This document shows, piece by piece, positions 10,695-20,774 of a stretch of 51,642 nt of DNA; position 1 is the first letter of the stretch; every line of letters begins with the position of its first letter. A program made the position numbers and the translations under genes. The stretch is from assembly GCA_013054445.1 (NCBI GenBank), contig JAAMPI010000212.1, positions 1-51,642 of the forward strand, written 5' to 3'. This DNA comes from Cudoniella acicularis (taxonomy: Eukaryota > Ascomycota > Leotiomycetes > Helotiales > Helotiaceae). The notes below the pieces were generated by a model. That model searched no databases and was not told where the DNA came from. It saw nothing but the letters and a program-made list of their open reading frames with translations.

Positions 10695-11248
10695 CTGCAA
10701 GTCATAGTAGCCGCACTCACTTAAGGAAACTAAATTGGAGATAATAATATGAACAATCATTGTCACGCCTCCTGATCCAGCTCCCTGGATAGCGCGGCCA
10801 GCAATGAACATAGAGCTATTCGTGCGCCGCCACATAAACCGCTGCCGAGGGTGAAAAGGGCTGTGGCAAAGGTCATGACCCATCGACGTCCGAAGAGGTT
10901 GCAACACTGGCCGAATAGGGGCTGGAAAGCTGCACTGTATTTTGTAAACAAATTAGCCGAGAGAGGTAGGTAGGAGGGGACAGTGCTACAGGAGAGAGAA
11001 GAGTCCGGAAGAGAGAGCTGTACGCACCAACACACGAAGAAGGCACTCGCGACCCAAACATACTCGCTACCCATTCCCAGGTCGGCGATGATAGTCGGCC
11101 CTGCCGTCACCACGACGCTGTTCTCAAGCGATGCCATTATTGAGCAGACTCCCGGCGCCGCTATGACGGCCTAGAAGCTGAAACCTCACTTGAAAGGGGG
11201 CGGTTTGTGTTCGATTTCAGCCTCGGGAGCTTGAGCAGCTGCCGTCAT
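10695..11248 (-). pseudogene. Truncated MFS transporter (DHA2/TRI12-like), N-terminal part only
   Basis: Minus-strand exons encode the start MTAAAQAPEAEIEHKPPPF (ATG at 11248), then VIAAPGVCSIMASLENSVVV with TAGPTIIADLG, then FGQCCNLFGRRWVMTFATAL, and finally SMFIAGRAIQGAGSGGVTMI. These are transmembrane segments 1-4 of a drug:H+ antiporter, including the loop 2-3 region (GRR) and the motif-C-like RAIQGAGSGG. Introns lie near 11192-11174 and 11028-10935. A one-base loss near 10830 (between GGAR and NSSMF) shifts the frame. Homology stops at about 10700, next to an AT-rich block, so roughly ten membrane segments are missing. Such pumps commonly export the products of secondary-metabolite clusters. 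Confidence 0.85.
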
Positions 11249-12267
11249 CGCTGGGGGTGCGGATGTGGTAGTGGGGTCAATAGGGGGGTGGGATGCCGAG
11301 GCGGGAGCGGCTGTGGCGAATGCAGCCACCGTGTCTACCGATAGATACGCCACCAGTCGGGGAATAGAGTCAAAACGTTCCCTTGAGCAAAGCGAGTTGC
11401 TAGTACGAGTTTACACAACTTGTATGAGAGGGGAGTGCCGATTGTGCGAAGCAAGTAAAGTGAGATTAGATGGAAATGTAGAGGTGAATGGACTTGACGG
11501 GCTATTATCTGTCGGCGTTTGTAGAGAGATCGAGACGATGAGGTGATACCGACGTCGGGACCCTGTCAATATCTATATTCCTTTCATGTACGCAATATGT
11601 GACGACGAATCCCGAGCTGTTGGTACCAACACCAGAGCAAAGGACCATTGGTCTGTTGGCCTGTATGCAGTGGCTTTGACGTAAATAAATCCCGCACTGT
11701 TGGTACCAACACGAAAGTAAAGGCCTGATTCGTTTGTTTTGAATGCATGCAATATATACACGTACAGTATAACAAATCCCAGGCCCCCTGTCAATACCAC
11801 TATCTAGTGACGAGCGGCACGAAGTAGCCTTCCTTACAACGCACTTTGCATCCGTACGATAAGCCCCCTGACTTGTGCTTTGGCTAAAGGGGACTTGAAC
11901 TCAACAAACCTAACGGTTTTTTACATAGAATAATTTGGATCTACATGTGGAGAAAGCTGTTTACGTGTTTGAAACGTGGACGAGAATTAAGGAAAGAAAC
12001 TCAGAATATATGTTTGAATTCCGTGAATTAACAAGCATGTCAAAAGTTTGTGAAATCTTGTTGGTTAAGAGACACCGGGACGCTTTTGTATTTCAGGGAC
12101 AACAAGTCATTGAGTAGGAAAAGAATTCATTGATTTATTAGGCAATCGGGTTGATTATCTGCCAGAAATAAATTCCTGATACAATGAAATTGCCATGTCT
12201 TCCTGAAGTCGTAGATATCCTCTAGTACATCACAACGAGGAGAACCCATTCCCAGCTACCTCTACGC
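11249..12267. other. Gene-free stretch between MFS remnant and P450 3' end
   Basis: About 1 kb. It begins with an open, Ala/Pro-rich frame continuous with the MFS N-terminus but lacking an ATG, then holds the paired palindromes annotated separately. The rest shows no coding signal. Confidence 0.5.
11608..11725. promoter_or_regulatory. Two copies of a perfect 14-bp palindrome TGTTGGTACCAACA
   Basis: The palindrome occurs at 11618-11631 and again at 11698-11711, exactly 80 bp apart. Each copy is preceded by aatcccg and followed by a similar aaag-containing flank, so the repeated unit is nearly 40 bp. The pair lies about 370-460 bp upstream of the MFS remnant's ATG. Perfect dyads of this size are typical of sites for dimeric regulators such as Zn2Cys6 proteins, although no CGG half-sites are present; a cluster-specific operator is an inference. 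Confidence 0.5.
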
Positions 12268-14238
12268 TCACTCATCTCGCACCACCGGATGGAACCGCAC
12301 CCAAAATTTTGGCTTCTCCCACATCGCGTGTATATTGAAATCCCTCTCGAACACAATATTCTGGTCCGGCAGCATCTCCACGTCAAAACTCCAAAGCACC
12401 TTAGCTATGAACAGTCTCGTTTCATGCCACGCCAGGGCCATCCCCGGACACCCCCTAGGTCCCTGGCTGAACGGAAAGAAGCTTTCTCTAGCATCGGACT
12501 TGAATGCGGATTTCCAGTAAAGATGATCTTCTGGTAGCCAACGCTCTGGCCGGTAGCTGCGGGGTTCGTGGAAGTACTGTGTACTGCGTGTGAAGGCAAA
12601 GTGGCCGTATTGGACATAGACCTATTATTTAGGGAAACAAGTCAGCACAAAGTACAACCACAGAGTAAAGGGGGAGGCCTGACTCCCTTAGAAATGTAGT
12701 TTCCGTCAACTGTAGCCCCAGGGCTTACGCGCGGCATACCAGTGCCCCCAATGACAGTTAAGCGTAGTGCTTCCATCAGGGAAGCGTGTAAATATCGAAG
12801 CGGGGTCAGAGCCTCTGGCGTGATGTCTTCGTATCTCGTAAACGTTTCCCTGATTTCATTTACCAGTCGCTTATAGGTCTCGGGTTCCTGTAAGGAAAAC
12901 ATAATCGTACACAAGAACTGGCTCGAAATGGGCTCGTAGCCGGCAATGAGCAGCTGCGCGGCAAGGACCTCTAATTCTTTCTTCTCTTCCTTAGTGGGCT
13001 TAGGAGCCCCAGCAGGGACTAGTGTCTCAAAGTGATCCAGGTGTTCGGTCTTGCCCTGGCGCTCGATACGGGTCTCCAGTTCCTTTGTCGCTAATTTCCT
13101 GGCCTGAAATTCACTTATGACTGCTGAAGGTGGAACGAAAAGAAACTGGATTGGAGTAAAGAGAGGAAACTTCTTGCAGATTTGGTGTATCGTCACGAAG
13201 AAATTCACTCCCCATATTGCTTTAAGGAATGGTCCGCTCTTCACTACCACTAAAGTTAGTAACTGATATACCGAAAACAACGCGAGAGCAGGCAAGAGCT
13301 TCTTACTTTCGTCTAACTGGTGCATCTCACGGCTATACGCTAATTCTGCAGAAATATCCATGGCCACCCAGTCTGTCCACTAGAAATTGGTAGGTCAGCA
13401 CGCCGGAGTAGTACTGGAGGTTCAGTTTCACAGATGGGAGACTTACGATCCTGAGTTCGACACCAGCCTCTCCTCCTCCGTCCTTCTTCATCATCTTCAC
13501 GAAGAGATCAATGTATTTGTGCATCGTCGGCTCCTTAGCTTTGATCGACTTCATACTAAATGCTGGTGAGAGCCTTTTGGATGTGTTGCGATGTTTCACC
13601 GGATCCCTCTCCCAAGCAATTCCCTGGTCATCCTTACCCATTTCTACGAAGTCTGTCTTCGTGAAATGCTCGAGGTGCTTGGTATGTGCACCATAAATAT
13701 CTGACCTCTTCTAATCAGTATTGGAATGGCCGAGTTAGTTGTCTTGCATGATTCCGTACCTGATGCTGCCTGGGGAGTGAGGAAAGCAACTTCGTTCGGA
13801 GCAACGCGGACAACGTCGCCTACATTAATATCAGCAAACAGAATCCGAATTATCAGCCGTGATTAGGGTTGGCTCACCATACTCCTCAAAGGCCTTCTCA
13901 ACCGCCATCGCATATTTTCCCGTTATCCTAGGTTTGTGAGTTTAGGAGACCAGTGTCGAAGCAGGGTACACTTACCAATGGTATGCGTACCATACATTCG
14001 AAATGGCCGCAAGCCTTGGGCCTGGGAATTTAGAGGCGGGGTGAAGATATAAGTGATAGAAACAGCGAATCGACGCGTAACATGACACCTACAGCTTCAT
14101 GAGCTCTATGCCCGCAAGAGTGACGCATCAGGAGGAGGGGATCTTAGGAATAGCTTCACTTACAGCTCCGAAAGCAGTCGTAAGTAAACTGCCGGTGGTG
14201 AGGTGAGAAAAGAATCCGGATGGCAGAATAGATGCCAT
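12268..14238 (-). CDS. Cytochrome P450 monooxygenase, 533 aa, 7 exons
   Basis: Heme-thiolate monooxygenase of a fungal secondary-metabolism type, probably ER-anchored by its N-terminal hydrophobic stretch. Exons: 14238-14164, 14088-13976, 13927-13878, 13819-13760, 13700-13447, 13379-12684 and 12621-12268; all phases close and the total is exactly 534 codons. Landmarks in order: the proline-rich hinge [29 protein letters not shown]; the helix C region; an I-helix [12 protein letters not shown] (a variant of A/G-G-x-E-T); a K-helix EALR (ExxR); the PERW region [11 protein letters not shown]; and the heme loop [17 protein letters not shown] with the cysteine ligand. It resembles P450s of the CYP isotrichodermin-hydroxylase type. 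No stop or frameshift interrupts it, in contrast to its cluster neighbours. The ATG at 14238 starts a short hydrophobic leader. Confidence 0.9.
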
Positions 14239-15476
14239 AATGCTCGGCAAGACTTCCCGTGGTTAAACAGCCCACGCTGGCCGAGAATGGTTCAAAGTAT
14301 TGGTTGAATTAAAGAATTGAAGCAGGAATCCGGGTCGAGGTCGCGCTGCTGTCGTTTGAGAAAAGAGGAAGGAGGAAAGAGGAGGAAAGATGACTGCCCC
14401 TGGAAGTCGGAGTTTATACCACCATAATACTGCAGCCTGCAGTAATGATCTTGTCCCACCAGGTCCCTGCCGCATGAATTACCAACATTATCACCTGATA
14501 AAACCGGTTGGCTCCTCATCGCAGGCCGGTCTTGCACACAACTACATTTATTTATATAGTTTTAAACACTCGGTATACACTCATGTGACTAATGATACGA
14601 GTCAGTAAGCTCCCAGTTTAAATATTAATTAAAAGAAAGGTATTTTATCATGTAGAACGTAGGGTTTAGGTGAATAGGGGGAAGTTTGCGGCCTGCCCTG
14701 CTTCAGGGAGGCTCATGTATCGTAAATTGGGCAATGTTAGCTTAGCTTTAGTGCACGTGCCCTGGAAGTCAGGGAGCTTACAGCGCATCTAAATGTACTA
14801 TACCCCTAAAGGCACCCCAAACCACCTCTGCTGACGCTGGACAATCGCCCAACTTACAGGGGCTTCGGGGGATATTCGCTTGATTTATAGGGGCCGTGCA
14901 ATTATTGAGTAAAACATTGAATTTTCCCCCTCATATTTTCCAGAGTAATAGAAACTGCGACTGTTATAATAGAATGCATCCCATTCGAAGCGCAAATATC
15001 GGTTTATTCTCATTAACCAATTTATGCTGTTTCGAAATGAATTTTGTGGTAGAATCTTTGGATTGAAGTGAAGGGCTGAGTAATTTAAGTTGTTCAGACT
15101 GTTATCCCATAGTTGCGCAGAAACTTTGTTCCTTAAGCTTTCTTAATTCTCACAAGAACCCTGGAGATTATAATAGATTTCGCGATTGTTAATACTCGGG
15201 GATCAGCACTCGCTGATGTGGGAGGACAGGAAAACACATATTATGGGTGAAATTTATTTTTTGGCTTGTAATAGACCCGGCCCCCGTTAACAGGTTTGTT
15301 CGAAGTTCTTCGCTTTTAACTAACTATACATCCATGACTTCTTTTCAAAATCCCACCCGAACTAGATGGCGGGAATCGACTTCAAGACCAGTTTCAGTGC
15401 ATCTGATGATCTGAGCCCACGCCATTGCTGAGAGAATATCAGACATTTTCCAAAGTCCTCTCAACCTGAATAGTCT
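14239..15476. other. Gene-free stretch upstream of the P450
   Basis: About 1.2 kb containing the P450 promoter side. Near 14845-14890 it has further copies of the degenerate motif seen at 6.8-7.1 kb (cgcccaacttacagggg, cgcttgatttatagggg). No reading frame is convincing. Confidence 0.5.
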
Positions 15477-16493
15477 TCATCGGAAACCCTTTTTCCCAAC
15501 ACAATCCTCTAGCTCCGAAGAATCGGTCGGAAACGCACCACAATCCTGCGAAGCGTTGATTTCCGTAGCAACATGACCCTTTGAGCGTCCAGCTCCTTCG
15601 AGATCAATCCAACCATCAAACTGACAAGAGTGTCCAGAGCGCCCGGACTGCCCGTCAGCTCTTGACGAGGAGGCTTTCTGAGCCAGTCGGGCTCTGCTGG
15701 TGTTTGTTGAGAATCTAGAGGCGATACGGCTGAACAGCCCTGTGCGGCCTAGAAGGGGTTTGTAGGTAATTGCGCAGCAGCAGATTATACTACATGCCAT
15801 TTGGGTTGTGGCCCATACTCCTAACAGCACTTGGCTGTCTAGTTCGTAGATTAGCGTACATTGGAAGGCATCGCCGAAGAGGTTGGCAAGAGTGAGGCAG
15901 AATTGAGCCAGTTCCAGGACGTAGATACATATTGCGTACGTCTCTCTTGACGCCGAAGATGCGGTGGTAGAGGAGTAAGATACTGCCTTTGGCGAATAGC
16001 TGGTTGGGCATGAAGAAGGATGAGGCATAGACAAGCTTGGAGATGGGGTTAATAATTTCAGGTTTGTTTTCGTCTCAAAAGGAGAGACATGAGTTACGAA
16101 GACGAGGTTGTAAATCCGGCCATGGTGTTTATCTAAGTAAGAATTGGCTAACTTTGAGACTCGTCTCTAGGCTCTCGAGAGTTGAAGTTTCAGGTGACTG
16201 TCCATTTGTATAATGGAGGGCTTTGCTTTTTGTCAGCTTGGCAACACGCCGATAACAAAGCAGTATCATTAATAGAACGTGAGGTTCGGCATACCGATAG
16301 AAAGGATGACAATCCAGGCGAGATAGCAGAGTAAGGCCACCAAAGCTAACCAGTCCTCAGGACCAACTTTTCGTGGGGTAAGTCGTGATCAGATGAATCG
16401 CAAAGAAGTGGCTACGATGCAGAAAGGTGTGAATACGACAAAAATGATAAATAAGGCGAATTGGGTGGAGTCGTCCTGTACTTCGAAGGCCAT
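15477..16493 (-). pseudogene. Broken SAT4/rhodopsin-like integral membrane protein
   Basis: Fungal seven-TM 'rhodopsin domain' (SAT4/Pth11-related) protein, decayed. It starts at ATG 16493 with TQFALFIIFVVFTPFCIVAT and SLRF, then meets an in-frame TGA at 16391-16389. The same frame continues as RLTPRKVGPEDWLALVALLC, the expected second segment, so the stop is a point mutation. After an intron come KLVYASSFFMPNQLFAKGSI and LLLYHRIFGV, then a frameshift near 15960 before ICIYVLELAQFCLTLANLFG and FQCTLIYELDSQVL, then a further membrane segment and a polar tail. Between 16280 and 16060 the sequence is disrupted. Genes of this family are common in and beside secondary-metabolite clusters, with mostly unknown function. 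Confidence 0.78.
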
Positions 16494-18234
16494 TTTGTCG
16501 GTATGCACTATGTCCAAGTTGGCGATAGTAACTCGTGGTAACAGAAAATGAAGTGATGACTGACTGTTAGAAGAGGTTGAAGATAGGTACGTAGAGTGCA
16601 AAAGTACACTATGTAATTATAAGACAGAGGGTGATTGGCAAAGGGCCAAAGGCAGCTTTTTCACTGGGATGAAGCGCTACTTGGTGAGAGGCTCCTTCGG
16701 CTGAGCGAGACTCAGGATTGTTACTTCGTGCACACATTTCTGGTACATTTCATCGATTGCGGGATTACTCGTAAATTTAGTATGTTGTTTCCAACACGCT
16801 TTTCAAATTTGATAGGGGTAAATGTTTCCGGTGGCTGGCTAAGAGAAGGAATGAAGTGCTGTGCAGTCACTGCAGTGAGGATCGGTAATAATGCGGCGTT
16901 GAAGCGTAGGGATTCGAGCTGAAGGTGTGCGTGGATGACCGTAGATTTGTCCTAGCGCTGCAGAAAATGCGGGAATTGTGCAGAAGATACGTTGTACAGC
17001 TTATGGTGCAGTCGATTCAGTGTTGGAACTTGGTAAAACGAACAGAACTCCAACTGTGGTGTGCAGCATGCAGAACAAGGGGATTGGCTATCGGTATTGC
17101 CTTTTGCTACCAACAACTCAGCATACCGAGTAAGCTCGGCAAGTTTGCTCCTTATCCAACCAACACACATTATGCATAGGAGGGATATTATCCGGGGCGA
17201 CTCATTTAGAATAGAAAACTTTCCCCCTTTACTGGTATTAAATTTAGTAGATGTTACGAATACGAAGGGGGTGGGATATATATGCATAGCTGCGCATGAA
17301 AGTAAGAACAATGATATTCGGTTGTAACAGCTTGCGGGGCTGTTTACTCCGTACACCTCCACAGTTTCTTTACCCTCACCATTTTGACACCTATTAGCCT
17401 TTATAACCTATTAAATTATGCACTCACGCAATCAAAACTATTATATTGACTAGTATACACTTATGATTTAACTTAAAAGTAGAGGGGCTTAAATAAGGAC
17501 CAAGGGCAAAGGCTCAGAAAAAACATCCAGTAGTAATATGCCGAGTAATATAGACAACACAACGGAGTGAGTTGGTCAAATAGACTCTGTGAAGTTGATG
17601 AAGAATTTTCAGCCTTCAGATCGATAACATGACCAATTAAACGCTTTACCCCCTTACGATACGCCTCGCTATTATCCTCTCAAGTTAAGCGAGCAATTTT
17701 GTTACGTCTTGAAAAGCTCATTTGCCTTTCAGCACTCACCGATGGCACAGAAAAAGTTGGAGCCTAGCTTGCAGGCTCGCGATCTACATCTAGGAGTGGG
17801 AATTGCACACCTGAATAGGGCAGGTTCAATCTTACACTTTTAACCACAGGAGGAGAAAGTCCTGGCTATCTTCCAATCATGTTTACCGGGTTTCAGTTAG
17901 AAGTAATTGATCGATTCGATGATACATAGTTGGAGGCCTCGAAGCCCTATCCATGTGAGAGTGTGCTTTGGCCTGGTGCAAACCTTATATGTCTCGACCA
18001 CCTCGATCGGTTGCGCTATTGCTCCTCAGCCCTGCTAGGCTCCCTGCAGAATATACTTAAAGTCCATCGTATTCCAGAAGATTATAGTTGTAATACTAGA
18101 AGTCCATACATGCCCCAACGCCTTACTGCCATCTTGCTATTTACATCCTATAAAAGAAATCCAAGTGTACTTACCTACGCTACCAAGGATTCCTTTATCG
18201 CCCACCGCTAGTTAGCCTTTCGAAGTACTCCGAG
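16494..18234. other. Gene-free stretch between rhodopsin-like and PKS relics
   Basis: About 1.7 kb. Several short open frames exist on both strands (for example 16925-17179 and 17061-17327), but none has recognisable domains or codon patterns. At 17665-17695 there is a short inverted element, ctcgct...agcgag, related to the motif at 6.8 kb. Probably old, diverged cluster or repeat DNA. Confidence 0.5.
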
Positions 18235-20253
18235 ATGGTCACTCGAGAACCGATCGCAATCATTGGGAGCGGCTGCCGCTTTCCAGGCAATGTAACCTCA
18301 CCCTCGGCGTTATGAGGCCTACTCAGCCATCTCGATGTCCAGTTCTTTGGAATCAGCCCAGCCGAAGCCAATGTTATGGATCCGCAGGTTCGGCTTCTCC
18401 TGGAAACCGTTTTCGAAGCCCTAGAGAACGCGGGACAGACGATAGACGGCCTAGAGGGTTCTAACACAGTCGTCTATTCTAGTTTGATGGTTTCCGACTA
18501 CGAGCATCTCATGAACTGCGATGAGGCGTCTATGGGCAAGTACCATGTGACCGGGACCGCCCGTTCTCTGATGTCTAACCGGATCTCGTACTTTTTCGAT
18601 TGGCACGGCCCATCCATGACGATCGATACCGCCCGCAGTTCCAGTCTCGTTGCTGTGCACCATGCCGTGCAGCAGCTGCGCTCCGGGGAGTCTCGCGTCG
18701 CCATCGCAACGGGTTCCAACCTCTTGCTGGACCCCATCGGGTATGTCGGGGAAGCCAAACTCCAGATGCTGAGTCCGGATGGCCGGTCCCGGATGTGGGA
18801 TGCCGCTGTCGATGGCTATGCCCGAGGCGAGGGGGTAGCAGCCGTCGTGCTCAAGACCTTGCGCGCCGCGGAGGCTGATGGAGACGCGATCGAGTGTATT
18901 ATCCGGGAGACGGCCGTCAACCAGGATGGAAAAACGCGGGGCATCACGATGTGAGTAGACGAGTATCCGTATTGGTGTGAAATCTCCTATTGGCTCTTCC
19001 TCTCCCCAGCCCCTTTTCCCAGGGCCCACTACCGTGGCGGCTACAGCTTGCGGCGCTCGAGAAGCGACCAGGCGAGGTTGATTCGCGATTGTTATCATCG
19101 AGCGGGCCTAGATATCGGGAGTCCTGCGGGCCGACCGCAATATTTCGAAGCGCACGGCACGGGTACGCCTTCGGGAGACCATCGATTGGGAAAAAGAGAC
19201 GGCCTTACCTCGATCCATACTTCAGCTAGCAGGTATCTGCAGCGCGCCTGTAGTACCAACTAAGTCCGGTATAGTCGTACTCACAGGCTCAACCGGCTAT
19301 CTAGGTCGCGCCTTGCTAGATGCCCTGATCACGGATAGCAGGGTAGAGAAAATATACTGTCGTGACGTGAACACCAGGGTGGACATGGTAGGACTCGAAA
19401 AGATTCACTTGTTTGCGGGCAATCTCAGGCTCCCACGTCTAGGTCTTTCCGCGGACGAGGCCCACAAGATCTTCACAGAGGCAGACTGCATCGTTCACAA
19501 CGGCGCGCAGGTATCACATCTGCAGTCGTACTATTCTCTCCGACCGCCCAACGTGCTCTCCATCCACGAGCTCGTCGAGATGAGTCTTCAGGCGGGGCGC
19601 CGAATTCCGTTGCACTTCGTCTCAACGGCACAGGTTGGGTCTACTGTGCCGAAGGGACGGGCCGGCGCGACTTCCCCGAGGTCACAGTAGCGGAACATCC
19701 CCCGCCGACGGATGGATCTGGGGGCTATGCGGCCACCAAATGGGCCAGCGAAAGCTTTCTAGAGCGTCTTCATGGAGAGTTTCTCCGGGCCCAAGGCCAA
19801 GGTTGGCCGATCTTTGTGCATCGGCCTTCGCTCATCTCGAGGGCGCTCGACAAGCCCGAGTTGGACGTGGTCCACAACCTCCGCCACTTCGCCGCCCGTA
19901 TGGGTGCCGTGCCGGTCCTGCCTCACCTTCACGGGTACCTAGACGCGCTGCCTATCGTTGCGCTTGGGGAGGTCGTGGACGGCATCGTGGGCGCCTTGCA
20001 CGGGCAGGATGCCGCGGTACCGGGCGTGCGGTACCGTCACTATTTTGGCTGCGAGACGCTCTCGTTAGACGATGCTATTTTCGGCCATGAAAAGGAGAAG
20101 GAGGTTGAAACGGTCGAGCAGCTGTCGCCCAAAGAGTGGGCGAGGAGGGCTGGCGAGCTGGGCATGGACAGGTCGGTGATACAGTGGGTTCAGAGCGCGG
20201 AGACGCAGCGGGGACAGTTTTTCCCTGAAATTGTAAGAGGGAGTAAGTATTGA
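18235..20253 (+). pseudogene. PKS(-NRPS) relic: ketosynthase fused by deletion to terminal reductase
   Basis: ATG at 18235 opens EPIAIIGSGCRFPG, the start of a ketosynthase (KS). An in-frame TGA lies at 18313-18315, and about 60 expected residues are absent before [19 protein letters not shown]. The KS body continues to [20 protein letters not shown], where the catalytic Cys is Arg (CGC, 18634-18636). After an intron (about 18951-19022) comes [11 protein letters not shown] with its catalytic His. Within ~20 codons the sequence becomes a linker [13 protein letters not shown] and then a Lys2-type thioester reductase domain: GIVVLTGSTGYLGRALLDAL, IVHNGAQVSHLQSYY, a frameshift near 19640, and YAATK (YxxxK). 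It ends RGQFFPEIVRGSKY. AT, DH, MT, KR, ACP and any NRPS modules are missing. The GC content is visibly higher than the flanks. Confidence 0.88.
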
Positions 20254-20774
20254 TAAGTAAACCCATTTTTTGAAAATTTAATAATATAATTATTATATTA
20301 ATAATCATAAATAACTTTTATTTCTAAATACTTTTAATAGATTTAAATAGCTTAATAACTTTAAAATAAAGATAACTTAATCTTTTTATATATTATATGA
20401 CCTATTTCCACTTCTATTCTATACTCTTTGCTTTGCTAGTTATTATACCTAAGTAGAGACCTAGCAGGGATAGTCACAGTACTATAGTAAGTTCTAATTA
20501 TTGTAGTGAGTAATCTATTTTCACCTAAGATAATGCTCTTTTCAACTTTCCGCTGAATGAAGCTGAATTATCTTGCTCCTGTGGTAGATTTTCATTGTTG
20601 CCGATAAGCAAGTTGAACTGGGAGCCCGGCAGAAATCGGGCCGAGTAATCCTGGGATGCCGATTCGAAAAGGAGACGCGACTTGACGCGTCAAGCTTCTG
20701 CAACCACTTTACGCTTGCAAGCAAAAGAACACCACCACCGTTTGCACCGCTTGACGACCATCCTCAACATCACC
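20254..20774. other. AT-rich block, then ORC1 promoter
   Basis: 20256-20460 is extremely AT-rich and TpA-rich, with the same RIP-like look as 10380-10640, and begins directly at the PKS relic's stop codon. From about 20540 composition returns to normal and the ORC1 promoter begins. Confidence 0.6.
20681..20694. promoter_or_regulatory. MCB-like box inside a 14-bp palindrome, ORC1 promoter
   Basis: The perfect dyad CTTGACGCGTCAAG contains ACGCGT, the MluI cell-cycle box bound by the MBF (Mbp1-Swi6 type) factor in yeasts, 85 bp before the ORC1 ATG. A second half-match (gacgcga) lies just upstream. G1/S control is inferred from site and target gene, not shown. Confidence 0.5.

Noticed and set aside
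18451..19098. 215-codon antisense open frame over the ketosynthase relic
   Set aside because: Consequence of high GC in the relic; the plus strand carries unmistakable KS motifs.
18235..20253. KS-reductase as a functional compact enzyme
   Set aside because: In-frame stop at 18313, missing active-site Cys and a frameshift near 19640 rule out an active product as written.
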